A stretch of DNA of 64,000 nt from Burkholderiales bacterium LSUCC0115 (GCA_009646425.1 WJBW01000002.1:385878-449877), one strand, 5' to 3'; shown: positions 44,463 through 52,924, numbered from the stretch's first letter. Numbers and translations: made by a program. The notes: a model not told the origin generated them from the letters alone.

Positions 44463-45242
44463 TCAGGCTGCCAAGTAAGGCTCGGCCCAGGCCAGCCCGT
44501 CTTCGGTTTTGGCGCCAGAAGGCTTGTACTCACAACCCACCCAGCCGGTATAGCCGAGTTGGTCTAACCGAGCGAGCAGCCGGTCGTGAGCAAGTTCACC
44601 GGTGGAGGGCTCATGCCGATCGGGGACCCCAGCAATCTGAACATGCCCCACCACATCGATGGCACGTTCAAGGCTGCGGTAGACATCACCATGAAGAATC
44701 TGCTGGTGGTAAAAGTCGAACTGAAGCTTGAGGGCTGGATGCGCGACTTCTCGAACAATCGCCTCACCCATGGGCATGGTGTTGAGAAAATAACCCGGTA
44801 CGTCGCGTCCATTGAGTGGCTCAATGGTGATGCCTCGGCCGGCAGCATAGGCCTGGTCTGCAGCCCAAACCAGGTTACTCAGATAGACCTCACGGGCCTT
44901 GGCATCGTTGGCAGAACAGAGTCCAGCCATGACGTGGATCTGCGGCACGTCCAAGGCCTCGGCAGTGCCCAAAGCCTTTAGAAAGCCCTGTCGAAACTCG
45001 GTCTGTCGACCATCCAAGGCGGCCAGGCCCCGCTCACCGGCAGCCCAGTCACCAGCCGGCGCATTGATCAAGACCATCTGGAGCTCGTGGGCGGTCACCA
45101 ACTCGGCCAACACCGCATCGCTGGCCTCGTAGGGAAACAAGACTTCGACGGCGGAGAAACCAGCCGCGCGGGCGGCGGCGAAACGCTCGAGGAAAGGCTT
45201 CTCGGGCCATAGAAAGGTGAGGTTTGCGGCGAGTTTGGTCAT
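44463..45242 (-). CDS. Hydroxypyruvate isomerase family protein (TIM barrel)
   Basis: A 259-residue AP-endonuclease-2-like TIM-barrel enzyme; the family interconverts hydroxypyruvate and tartronate semialdehyde or acts on related sugars. It has KLAANLTFLWPEKPFLERFAAARAAGFSAVE, a typical Hyi start, and the metal residues in ITIEPLNGRDVPGYFL, LQFDFYHQQILHGD, HVQIAGVPDRHEP and VGCEYKPSG. ATG 45242 gives the normal length; TACCAT ends 7 bases before it. Upstream of msrA by 17 bases. Confidence 0.9.
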   Translation of the reverse strand: MTKLAANLTFLWPEKPFLERFAAARAAGFSAVEVLFPYEASDAVLAELVTAHELQMVLINAPAGDWAAGERGLAALDGRQTEFRQGFLKALGTAEALDVPQIHVMAGLCSANDAKAREVYLSNLVWAADQAYAAGRGITIEPLNGRDVPGYFLNTMPMGEAIVREVAHPALKLQFDFYHQQILHGDVYRSLERAIDVVGHVQIAGVPDRHEPSTGELAHDRLLARLDQLGYTGWVGCEYKPSGAKTEDGLAWAEPYLAA

Positions 45243-45249
45243 GGCGAGC

Positions 45250-45255
45250 ATGGTA
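45250..45255 (-). promoter_or_regulatory. -10 box of the hydroxypyruvate isomerase gene, leaderless type
   Basis: On the minus strand TACCAT ends 7 bases before the ATG at 45242. No ribosome site is visible and the -35 region is weak. Confidence 0.35.
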
Positions 45256-45330
45256 CCGGCTGGCCGGGCCTTTGCACCACAGGTAAAGACCTTAGTCGGA
45301 ATTCGCATAAGCAAAGCGCTGGTCTCGCCC

Positions 45331-45336
45331 TAGACT
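45331..45336 (+). promoter_or_regulatory. -10 box of the sulfurtransferase gene, leaderless type
   Basis: TAGACT ends 6 bases before ATG 45343, with GCAGCC between. The same TAGACT-N6-ATG arrangement recurs at 50579. Confidence 0.45.
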
Positions 45337-45342
45337 GCAGCC

Positions 45343-46341
45343 ATGAATATCAACACCAGACTCTTCTCCTCCGCCTTCGCCCTGCTGCTGATGCTGGCCA
45401 TGGGCTTTTTGGCCTCGGGCGTCCAAGCAGCCAACCTACCAGGCCCCATCGTCTCAGCCCAGCAGCTCAAAGCGCTGGTCGACAGTAAATCGGTGGTGGT
45501 GCTCGACACCCGCGAGCTCTTCCAGACCGATGGCAAGACACCCAACTATGCAGCCGGTCACATCCCTGGCTCGCGGCCTGCGCCCTACTCTCTGTTTAGA
45601 GGACCCAAAGAGAATCCGGGTGCCGTCATGCCCTTGGCTGCACTAACCCAATTGGTCGCCAGCCTGGGCCTGGACCCCCAGCAAGCCGTGGTGCTAGCCG
45701 GCTCTGGCTCGGATGCCACCGAGTTCGGCGGGGTAGCCCGTATCTACTGGAACCTCAAGGCAGCAGGCTTTACCAAGCTGGCGGTGCTCAATGGTGGCAC
45801 CGGCGCCTGGATGGCGGCCAAGTTACCGCTGGACAAAGGCGAGCCCGCCAAGATCCCGCCCAGCAGGCCCAAGCTGACCTACAACCAGGCCATGATGGTC
45901 GGTACCGACGAACTCAATCAACTCACCAAGTCTGGCAAGACGCCATTGCTGATCGATGCCCGCCCCGAGGACTTTTTCTTGGGCGAGATGCGTCATCCTC
46001 AGGCCGCCCGGTGGGGCACCTTGCCGGGTGCCAAGCACTGGGACTCCGAGGAATGGTTTGTCGCCAACACGGGTCGACTGCTGGACACCACCCAGTTGCG
46101 CAGCATCGCGCAACGAGAGGGCTTTGTTAGTGCCCAGCCCCAGGTGAGTTTCTGTAATGCAGGTCATTGGGCGGCGACCCACTGGTTTATCCTCTCCGAG
46201 ATCCTTGGCCAGAAAAACGTCCGCATGTACCCCGAGTCCGTCGTGGCCTGGAGTAAAGCGGGTCTGCCCATGGATAACGAACCCAGCCGATCGACCGCAC
46301 TCATGCGCCAGGTCAAAGGCATCGGGATCATGAAAAACTAA
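45343..46341 (+). CDS. Periplasmic two-domain rhodanese-like sulfurtransferase
   Basis: A 332-residue exported protein; signal peptide about 1-29 (LLLMLAMGFLASGVQAAN). Two rhodanese domains follow. The first (about 35-165) has VVLDTRELFQTDGKTPNYAAGHIPG, but at its active-site loop reads VVLAGSGSDA, without cysteine. The second (about 180-315) has LLIDARPEDFFLGEM and the active loop SFCNAGHWAATHW, with cysteine 271. This matches SseA-like enzymes, where only the second domain is catalytic. The neighbouring YeeE/YedE gene suggests sulfane sulfur or thiosulfate handling. Confidence 0.9.
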   Translation: MNINTRLFSSAFALLLMLAMGFLASGVQAANLPGPIVSAQQLKALVDSKSVVVLDTRELFQTDGKTPNYAAGHIPGSRPAPYSLFRGPKENPGAVMPLAALTQLVASLGLDPQQAVVLAGSGSDATEFGGVARIYWNLKAAGFTKLAVLNGGTGAWMAAKLPLDKGEPAKIPPSRPKLTYNQAMMVGTDELNQLTKSGKTPLLIDARPEDFFLGEMRHPQAARWGTLPGAKHWDSEEWFVANTGRLLDTTQLRSIAQREGFVSAQPQVSFCNAGHWAATHWFILSEILGQKNVRMYPESVVAWSKAGLPMDNEPSRSTALMRQVKGIGIMKN

Positions 46342-46366
46342 CAACCTCTTCCCAGAAGGGCGGTTC

Positions 46367-47512
46367 ATGCTGCTGCAACGATCAGGCCTGCTTCTCGCAG
46401 GCCTTTTGGGTGTTCTCACCATTGTCTTCTTTGCTGGCCTGCAGGCGGGTCTCTTGGTGCTGCTCGGCATCGGCTTTGGCCTGGCCTTGCAGGGCTTCCG
46501 GTTTGGGTTTACCACCGGTTGGCGGGTCCTCATCCTGCAGAAAGACCCAAGGGGGGTCTACGGCCAGATGCTGCTCATGGTGCTGGCCGCTGGTCTCACG
46601 CTGCCCCTGATCGCCAGCCATCCGGGTGAGTTGGTCGGTGCCGTCTCTCCCATCAGCTACAGCCTGATCCTAGGGGCCTTCGTCTTTGGCCTGGCCATGC
46701 AACTGGCTGACGGTTGTGGCTCTGGCACGCTGTACAAAGCTGGCGCATCCGCCCCGCTGTCTTGGGTGGTGCTGCCTGCCTTTATTGTCGGCTCTACTGT
46801 CGGAGCATCCCACCAGCCAGCCTGGCTCGCGCTGGGTGGGCCCTTTGATCAGCAAGGCCAAGCAGCGAGCCTTGACCTGCTCGCGGCCCTTGGTCCTTGG
46901 GCCGCCCTGCTCCTCACCATCGTGGGCTGCGCTGTGGTGACCTGGCTCGCCTACCGTCGCAGCCTAACGGCCAACCCGCCCATCGAATCTGGGCTGTCGC
47001 CGACGCTGCGCCGCTGGCTGATCGGCGGGCTGGTCTTGGCCGTCCTCTATGCCGTCCATCTGATCGTGGCCGGCCAGCCCTGGGGCATTGTGTATGGACT
47101 AGGTCTCTGGGGTGCCAAGATCGCCAGTGGTCTGGGCGCAGACTTTGCCAACGATGCCTTCTGGGGGGTTGCCCCTCATGCCCAACGACTGGCCGAACCC
47201 GTTCTCTGGGACATCACCAGCCTCACCAACATTGGTCTGCTCTTTGGCGCCCTGCTCTCTGCCAAATGGTCAGCCGAACACCAAGCCAGCACCGACAAGA
47301 GCTTCTCGCGGCTTCGTCTGCAGCACTGGCTTACCGGCATCGCCGCAGGGCTGGTCATGGGCTATGCCTCACGGCTGGCCTTTGGCTGCAACATCGGCGC
47401 CTTTCTGGGTGGGGTGGCTTCGGCCAGCCTGCACGGCTGGGTCTGGTTCGCCATGGCCTTTTTAGGATCCATGGTGGGTGTCCGCATTCGACTGAAGGTA
47501 CAAATGCCATGA
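46367..47512 (+). CDS. YeeE/YedE family membrane transporter
   Basis: A 381-residue inner-membrane protein with about nine or ten helices, of the YeeE (TsuA-like) family linked to thiosulfate or sulfur-compound uptake. Two cysteine motifs stand out: LADGCGSGTLYKAG and LAFGCNIGAFLGGVAS, the G-x-x-x-C pore-type signatures. It lies 25 bases after the rhodanese gene, so a transport-plus-sulfurtransferase module is likely. Stop overlaps the next small gene. Confidence 0.9.
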   Translation: MLLQRSGLLLAGLLGVLTIVFFAGLQAGLLVLLGIGFGLALQGFRFGFTTGWRVLILQKDPRGVYGQMLLMVLAAGLTLPLIASHPGELVGAVSPISYSLILGAFVFGLAMQLADGCGSGTLYKAGASAPLSWVVLPAFIVGSTVGASHQPAWLALGGPFDQQGQAASLDLLAALGPWAALLLTIVGCAVVTWLAYRRSLTANPPIESGLSPTLRRWLIGGLVLAVLYAVHLIVAGQPWGIVYGLGLWGAKIASGLGADFANDAFWGVAPHAQRLAEPVLWDITSLTNIGLLFGALLSAKWSAEHQASTDKSFSRLRLQHWLTGIAAGLVMGYASRLAFGCNIGAFLGGVASASLHGWVWFAMAFLGSMVGVRIRLKVQMP

Positions 47513-47667
47513 AGCTCTCTCGACTCGCCCCCTGGCTGTTCTGGGCTCTGCTGATCATGGGCCTGTCCTACGACTTTGCCGCCACCGACAAACCAAGGGC
47601 TGAACCCGCCATGCTGGCCATGGGCAGCGGCAAGGCCGCTGCTGGCGGTCACTGCTCGGGACGCTAA
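47509..47667 (+). CDS. Small membrane peptide gene after YeeE/YedE
   Basis: A 52-residue open frame whose ATG overlaps the YeeE stop (ATGA). It has a basic start MKLSRLAPW and one hydrophobic segment LFWALLIMGLSYDFAA, either a single membrane helix or an uncleaved signal. The glycine/alanine-rich tail GSGKAAAGGHCSGR ends with a lone cysteine. The coupling and the cysteine suggest a partner of the sulfur module. I do not recognise a family. Its TAA overlaps the -10 box of the next gene. Confidence 0.6.
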   Translation: MKLSRLAPWLFWALLIMGLSYDFAATDKPRAEPAMLAMGSGKAAAGGHCSGR

Positions 47668-47670
47668 ACT
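47665..47670 (+). promoter_or_regulatory. -10 box of the second ABC cluster, leaderless type
   Basis: TAAACT ends 7 bases before ATG 47678. It overlaps the stop codon of the small membrane peptide gene, so this ABC cluster probably has its own promoter. Confidence 0.4.
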
Positions 47671-47677
47671 GTCGGGC

Positions 47678-48856
47678 ATGAGAACCCATGCCCGTCGACA
47701 AGTCCTTCATGCCGTGGCCGGCAGCCTGATGCTCGGTGCTGCCCCGCGGATCCTTCAAGCCAAACCCGCCGCTCTGCGCATCGGTGTGATGCTGCCCGCC
47801 TCGGGCACCTACGCCCCTCTGGGTGCCGCCATTTTGCAAGGCATGCGTCTGGCCTTACAGGAGTCAGGCGGGCAATGGGCTGGTCGCCCTGTTGAGTTCT
47901 TAACGGTCGACGATGAATCCAATCCCAGCAAGGCCCCCGAGCATGCCAACCGTTTGATTGCTCGCGACAAGGTCGATCTGCTAATCGGCTCAGTCCACTC
48001 TGGTGTGGCCCTGGGCATGGCCAAGGTGGCCCGTGAATCCGGTCACCTGATGCTGATCCCTAACGCAGGCGCCAATGCCTTGACTGGTTCGGCCTGCGCC
48101 CCCAACGTTTTTCGCACGTCTTTCTCCAACTGGCAGACCATCTACCCCCTGGGCAAGGTCATGGCCGACCAAGGCATCAAGACGGCCGCTTTTCTGACCT
48201 GGAAGTACACCGCCGGCCAAGAGTACGCCGAGGCCTTTGCACAGGGTTTTGAGGCCCATGGTGGCAAGGTGCTCACCAGCCTGACGCTGCCCTTTCCACA
48301 GTTGGAGTTTGGCCCCCTGCTGGCTCAGATCGCCGCTGCCAGACCACAAGCCGTCTCGTGCTTTTTCTCAGGCTCGGGTGCAGCCAAGTTTCTACTCGAC
48401 TATGCGCGGTCCGGCCTGAAGGACAAGATCCCACTCTACGTCACGGGGCACACCACCGAGGGCATTTTGCATGCGCTCAAGGGCGAGGCCGAGGGCATTA
48501 CCAGCGTGCTGCATTACGCCGACGGCCTACCCAATGCCAAAGACAAGGCCTTTCGTCAGGCCTGGAAGAAGGTCAGCAAGCTGCCCGTCGACGTCTTTGC
48601 CGTGCAGGGTTACGACACTGGCCTGGTCCTGGCCCAGGCCCTCAAGGCCACACAGGGCGATCCAACAGCCAAGGTGATGCAAAAGGCCTTGGAGGGCATT
48701 CGCATCAGCAGCCCTCGCGGCGACTGGGTCATGTCCAAGGCGCACAACCCCATTCAAGACATCTACCTGCGACAAGTCGTTGGTCAGCAGAATCTCTACA
48801 AGGGCATTGCCGCCAAAGCCCTGGAGGATCCAGGTTCCAACTGCCGACTGAGCTAG
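47678..48856 (+). CDS. Branched-chain amino acid-type ABC binding protein (LivK-like)
   Basis: A 392-residue periplasmic binding protein. The leader MRTHARRQVLHAVAGSLML carries a twin-arginine-like RR followed by a moderately hydrophobic stretch, cleavage near residue 28. The mature part begins LRIGVMLPASGTYAPLGAAILQGMRLA, the class I periplasmic fold. It continues with LLIGSVHSGVALGMAKVA, PNVFRTSFSNWQ and VSCFFSGSGAAKFLLDYA. Related proteins bind amino acids, amides or aromatic acids. It is followed by two permease genes but no ATPase. Confidence 0.9.
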   Translation: MRTHARRQVLHAVAGSLMLGAAPRILQAKPAALRIGVMLPASGTYAPLGAAILQGMRLALQESGGQWAGRPVEFLTVDDESNPSKAPEHANRLIARDKVDLLIGSVHSGVALGMAKVARESGHLMLIPNAGANALTGSACAPNVFRTSFSNWQTIYPLGKVMADQGIKTAAFLTWKYTAGQEYAEAFAQGFEAHGGKVLTSLTLPFPQLEFGPLLAQIAAARPQAVSCFFSGSGAAKFLLDYARSGLKDKIPLYVTGHTTEGILHALKGEAEGITSVLHYADGLPNAKDKAFRQAWKKVSKLPVDVFAVQGYDTGLVLAQALKATQGDPTAKVMQKALEGIRISSPRGDWVMSKAHNPIQDIYLRQVVGQQNLYKGIAAKALEDPGSNCRLS

Positions 48857-48866
48857 ACCGCTGGCT

Positions 48867-49757
48867 GTGACCGATCCGATCTACCTGCTGATCCAGTTGG
48901 TCAACGGCCTGCAGTACGGCCTGCTGCTGTTTCTCATGGCCAGTGGGCTGAGCCTCATGCTGGGGGCCATGGGGATTCTCAATCTGGCCCACGGTGCCAT
49001 CTACATGCTGGGCGCCTACCTGGGCTTCAGCCTGGTCAGTCTGACCGGTCGGCTGGAATGGGCCTTGGTGCTCATCATCCCGGTCAGTCTGGGCCTGGGG
49101 TTGGTGATCGAACGTCTGCTGCTTCGAAAGACCTTTGAGCAGCACCCGCTTGAGCAAGTGCTGCTCACCTTTGGCCTGGTCCTGGTCTTCGAAGAGATCC
49201 GATCCCTGGTCTGGGGGGATGATGTCTTGTCCATCGCCGTTCCGACTTGGCTATCGGGCAGCCTACCGCTGACAGATCTGCTCACCTATCCACACTACCG
49301 CATCGCGGTTGGTCTGCTCTGCCTGTTGATGGCAGCGGGCCTCTTTGTCTTTATCCACCGTACCCGGTTTGGACTGCAGATTCTGGCGCTGGCCGAGAAC
49401 CGTCTGCGCTTGGCTAGCCTTGGTATCAATCCAATCCGGTTGTCAGCGGCGGTTGTGGCCATGGGTTGCAGCCTGGCCATGCTCGCTGGTTTGTTGGCTG
49501 CGCCCATCTACACCCTCTACCCGCAGATGGGGCAGCAGGTCTTGGTGACCAGCCTGGTGGTGGTGATTCTGGGTGGACTGGGTTCACTCACCGGCACCCT
49601 GGTGGCGGCCCTGCTCATTGGCGTGGTCGACACCATCGGGCGCGTGGCCTTTCCGCAAGCCTCAGGCCTGGCCATCTACCTGTGCATGGCCGTAATGCTG
49701 GCTTTTCGGCCGCAGGGGCTCATGGGCCACCAAGCTGATGGCGGAGGCGGTCGATGA
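48867..49757 (+). CDS. ABC permease, LivH-like
   Basis: A 296-residue permease with about eight helices. It starts at GTG 48867 (MTDPIYLLIQLVNGLQYGLL) and has ASGLSLMLGAMGILNLAHGAIYMLGAY, the LivH core, and the contact loop GLQILALAENRLRLASLGIN. VVVILGGLGSLTGTLVAALLIG follows. It differs strongly from LivH at 36064, so this is a separate system and not a recent copy. Confidence 0.9.
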   Translation: MTDPIYLLIQLVNGLQYGLLLFLMASGLSLMLGAMGILNLAHGAIYMLGAYLGFSLVSLTGRLEWALVLIIPVSLGLGLVIERLLLRKTFEQHPLEQVLLTFGLVLVFEEIRSLVWGDDVLSIAVPTWLSGSLPLTDLLTYPHYRIAVGLLCLLMAAGLFVFIHRTRFGLQILALAENRLRLASLGINPIRLSAAVVAMGCSLAMLAGLLAAPIYTLYPQMGQQVLVTSLVVVILGGLGSLTGTLVAALLIGVVDTIGRVAFPQASGLAIYLCMAVMLAFRPQGLMGHQADGGGGR

Positions 49758-50581
49758 TCTACGGCCTGGACCTCTTGTCCCAGTGGCTTGAAATGGGCCT
49801 GCTGGCGACTAGTCTGTGGCTTTTGATTCAGCAGTTGGGTTTGGTGAGCCTGGGACATGCGGCCTTCTACGGCCTGGCGGGATACAGCCTGGCCTTGCTC
49901 AGCCAACACACGGCCAACTTCTGGCTCACTCTGCTCGGCGCCTTGTTGGTCTGTGCTGTCTTTGCCGGTATCACCGGACTGCTGGCGCTGCGGTCAAAGG
50001 GACTGTTTTTCCTCATGGCGACGCTGGCCTTTGCCCAGATGTGTTTTGTGTTGGCCTTTGAGACAAACCTGTTTGGCGGTTCGGATGGTCTCTATCTCAC
50101 CCGTCCCAGCGAAGGCATCTGGTCACTCAAGGACCCTGTGAACCGACTGCTGCTCACGCTGATCATGGTGATGGGCTGGCTGTTGCTGCTGCTGCGCTTG
50201 CAGCGTTCGCCATTCGGATTTCTTCTGCGAGCCATTCATGACAACCCGTCACGCGTAGTGTCCCTGGGCTACGAGCCCATGCAGTTTCAATGGCTGGCTT
50301 ATGTGCTTTCGGGACTCATGGCCGGCAGCGCAGGCTTTCTCCACGCCTTGCGATTTGGTTTTGTCAGTCCGCAGGTCTTTGCCTGGCAGACCTCAGGCAT
50401 GGCCCTGCTCATGGTCTTGCTCGGTGGTCGACGACCCATCTGGTCAGGCTTTGCTGGTGCGGCTCTGGTGATCGCGCTACACGAGACCCTGTCCAACACC
50501 GCCTGGTTTGGTGAGTGGGCCAAGCATTGGCTCGCTGCCCTGGGTCTGATCATGGTGGTCGTGGCCCTGCGCAGACGCTAG
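49754..50581 (+). CDS. ABC permease, LivM-like
   Basis: A 275-residue permease, overlapping the previous gene by 4 bases. It has LGLVSLGHAAFYGLAGYSLAL, a LivM motif, RSKGLFFLMATLAFAQM and the contact loop FGFLLRAIHDNPSRVVSLGYEP. It ends TAG, whose first bases belong to the -10 box of the next gene. No livG/livF genes follow, so the ATPases must be supplied from elsewhere. Confidence 0.9.
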   Translation: MIYGLDLLSQWLEMGLLATSLWLLIQQLGLVSLGHAAFYGLAGYSLALLSQHTANFWLTLLGALLVCAVFAGITGLLALRSKGLFFLMATLAFAQMCFVLAFETNLFGGSDGLYLTRPSEGIWSLKDPVNRLLLTLIMVMGWLLLLLRLQRSPFGFLLRAIHDNPSRVVSLGYEPMQFQWLAYVLSGLMAGSAGFLHALRFGFVSPQVFAWQTSGMALLMVLLGGRRPIWSGFAGAALVIALHETLSNTAWFGEWAKHWLAALGLIMVVVALRRR

Positions 50582-50584
50582 ACT
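50579..50584 (+). promoter_or_regulatory. -10 box of the HIT-GNAT gene, leaderless type
   Basis: TAGACT ends 6 bases before ATG 50591 and overlaps the preceding stop codon. Same layout as at 45331. Confidence 0.45.
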
Positions 50585-50590
50585 GCCGCC

Positions 50591-51424
50591 ATGACATCCA
50601 AGTCCTGCCCCCTCTGCCTGCCCAAGGACGAGGCCGTCCTGTCTCAAGACCAACAGACTCGCGTGATTGAGGTCTTGGACCCGGAGTGGCCCGGATTTCG
50701 ACGGGTGATCTGGCAAGACCATGTGGCCGAGATGACCGATCTGTCTGCCGACCAACAGTTGGAGATCTTTCAGAAGGTACTGGCGCAAGAGGAAGAGCTG
50801 CGGCAGCAGTACCAGCCAGACAAGATCAACCTGGCCAGCCTGGGCAATATGGTCCCGCATCTGCATTGGCATGTGATGTGTCGATGGCGAACAGACCCTT
50901 TTTGGCCGGGCAGTGTCTGGTCCACACCACGTGACCCCCAGTCTTATGCGATCGCTGGCCGGACCGTGCAGGTGGATCAGTGGTCGGCCCTTGGCGAGCA
51001 GGCCCGTGCCGTGCGTTACCCCGTCTTCGTGCTCGGACAGGCGGTGACCGAAGACGAGGAATGGGACGGCTTGGACCCGGTCAGTCGACACGCGCTGATC
51101 CTGCAATCCGAGCGACCGGTCGCAACGGGTCGTCTGCTGTCATTGGGCGCTGGCGTTGGCCGCATCGGTCGCATGGCGGTCTTGGAAAATGCCAGGGGCC
51201 AAGGCCTGGGTCTGGCGATTTTGCAGGCGCTCATCCAGGAAGCCCGCGCCCTAGGCTTTGACCAACTCATCCTGCATGCTCAGCTTCATGCCCTCACCTT
51301 TTATGAGCGGGCGGGCTTTGTCACCGAGGGGCCCGTCTTTGAGGAGTGCCGCATTCAGCACAGGCAAATGCGATTGACGTTCAGACCACCAAGCTGGCAA
51401 AACCAAGCTGATACGCCCATCTAA
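50591..51424 (+). CDS. Fused HIT-domain and GNAT acetyltransferase protein
   Basis: A 277-residue two-domain protein. Residues 1-110 are a HIT domain: SCPLC near the start, and the histidine triad in MVPHLHWHVM (H90, H92, H94), which binds and hydrolyses nucleotide phosphoryl bonds. Residues about 140-277 are a GNAT acetyltransferase: GRMAVLENARGQGLGLAIL contains the acetyl-CoA loop (about 202-207), and HALTFYERAGFVTEGPVFEE is the typical last strand and helix. The two domains are in one frame with no stop. The combined role is unknown; nucleotide-linked acetylation is only a guess. Confidence 0.88.
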   Translation: MTSKSCPLCLPKDEAVLSQDQQTRVIEVLDPEWPGFRRVIWQDHVAEMTDLSADQQLEIFQKVLAQEEELRQQYQPDKINLASLGNMVPHLHWHVMCRWRTDPFWPGSVWSTPRDPQSYAIAGRTVQVDQWSALGEQARAVRYPVFVLGQAVTEDEEWDGLDPVSRHALILQSERPVATGRLLSLGAGVGRIGRMAVLENARGQGLGLAILQALIQEARALGFDQLILHAQLHALTFYERAGFVTEGPVFEECRIQHRQMRLTFRPPSWQNQADTPI

Positions 51425-51436
51425 AAAGGAACCAAC

Positions 51437-51835
51437 ATGATTGACCACCTAGACCACCTGGTGCTCACCACCGCACAAGAAGACGCCTGCATCGATTTCT
51501 ACACTCGTGTTCTGGGCATGCGACTCGAGGAGTTTGTGGGTGGCACGCCACCCGTGAAGCGACGGGCGTTTGTCTTCGGCCACCAGAAGATCAACCTGCA
51601 CATCAAAGGCAAAGAGTTTGAGCCAAAGGCCGAACTGCCAACGCCCGGCGCACTCGACCTGTGCTTTATTGCAGACCGTCCGCTCACAGCCGTGGTGGAG
51701 GCCTTGGCCAAGGCCAACTGGCCCATCATCGAGGGGCCTATCGGACGCACAGGCGCAGTCGGAAAAATTCTATCGGTCTATGTTCGAGACCCAGACCAGA
51801 ACCTGATCGAAATCAGCGAATACCAGGCCAACTAA
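51437..51835 (+). CDS. VOC-superfamily (glyoxalase-fold) protein, paralogue of 1402-1800
   Basis: A 132-residue single-module VOC protein. Ligand candidates are the histidine in LDHLVL and the glutamate in LIEISEY. It shares with the protein at 1402-1800 the segments KINL, RTGAVG/RRGAMG, SVYVRDPDQNL and the same length, so the two are clear paralogues. AAAAGGA precedes the ATG. Convergent with tsaC, 33 bases apart. The substrate is unknown. Confidence 0.87.
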   Translation: MIDHLDHLVLTTAQEDACIDFYTRVLGMRLEEFVGGTPPVKRRAFVFGHQKINLHIKGKEFEPKAELPTPGALDLCFIADRPLTAVVEALAKANWPIIEGPIGRTGAVGKILSVYVRDPDQNLIEISEYQAN

Positions 51836-51868
51836 TACCCCGGCGGCGATAGAGCCTTCGCGCAACGG

Positions 51869-52924
51869 TTACGTTGCCGCTGAAGAATCTCTGTGGCTGG
51901 CGCGACGCAGGCGATCCCAGACGGCTTCCCATTCGGGTGTTAACGGTGGGGTCTCCAACCAGAGTTCGTCAAAGCCCTGCTGATCCCAGTCGTTGAGTCG
52001 CGCATAGAGCGAGCGGCCATAGTCCGCTGCATCGGTGGGGGCCTGCTGAATGATCAGGCTTGGCGAGACGGCCACACCCGTTGGATCAAAGCAGAAACAA
52101 AGCGCAGCCCTCGAAGAGGGTTGGGACTCAGCCCTGGCCGCAGCAGACTCTAAAAGGGCCTTGCGCGACAGCATCAGTAGACGGGTGCTCGGCGCGTAAT
52201 GGGAGTCCAGTGATCCAGAGACACGAGGGGTCTGATGGATCTGAGGGGCCTCGGTCGATGGCGCACCCTTGGACGGTAACGGGGATGCCGGGGGGGGTGC
52301 CAGGGCCACCACCGCCTCAATCGCCGCTCTGGGTAGCCCGCCGGGACGCAGCAGACGTGGAGGATCGACTGTGCAGTCCACAATGCTGCTCTCAAGCCCC
52401 ACCTGGCAAGCGCCGCCATCCAGGATCTGATCGTTCGCACCGAGACGCCCGGCCAGGCTGCGGCTGACATCCTGGGCACGGGTGGGGCTCACACCGCCAA
52501 ATCGGTTGGCCGAGGGTGCAGCAACGGCACCACTGCCTACTTGTCCAAATGCACGCAGAAGATCCAGTGCCATGGGATGACTGGGCACACGCAGCCCGAC
52601 CGTCTGCTGGCCACCGGTCACGGCAATCGGGACGCAGTCAGCCTTTTGAACAATCAAGGTCAGTGGTCCCGGCCAGAAGGCCTGGGCCAGACCTTGTGCG
52701 GACTCTGGCCAATCAGATGCCAGCGCTTTTGCTGCATTCAAATCCGCCACATGGACAATCAACGGGTGATCTGCAGGTCGGCCTTTGACCGAAAAAACCC
52801 GGGCGACTGCTGATAAAGACAAGGCATCCGCACCCAGGCCATAGACCGTCTCAGTTGGGAAGGCCACCAGGTGGCCAGCAGCCAGGCCCTTGGCAGCCTG
52901 ATCGATCAGTGCCTGATCAGACAT
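51869..52924 (-). CDS. L-threonylcarbamoyladenylate synthase (Sua5 type, two domains)
   Basis: Makes threonylcarbamoyl-AMP for the t6A37 tRNA modification. 351 residues: an N-terminal YrdC domain (about 1-205) with AFPTETVYGLGADA, SVKGRPADHPLIVH and the lysine/arginine-rich substrate loop, then a C-terminal Sua5 domain (about 235-351). The length shows it is Sua5 rather than the shorter TsaC. A run of eight C codes for proline in the linker (APPPASP). Start overlaps purK by 8 bases. Confidence 0.92.
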   Translation of the reverse strand: MSDQALIDQAAKGLAAGHLVAFPTETVYGLGADALSLSAVARVFSVKGRPADHPLIVHVADLNAAKALASDWPESAQGLAQAFWPGPLTLIVQKADCVPIAVTGGQQTVGLRVPSHPMALDLLRAFGQVGSGAVAAPSANRFGGVSPTRAQDVSRSLAGRLGANDQILDGGACQVGLESSIVDCTVDPPRLLRPGGLPRAAIEAVVALAPPPASPLPSKGAPSTEAPQIHQTPRVSGSLDSHYAPSTRLLMLSRKALLESAAARAESQPSSRAALCFCFDPTGVAVSPSLIIQQAPTDAADYGRSLYARLNDWDQQGFDELWLETPPLTPEWEAVWDRLRRASHRDSSAAT

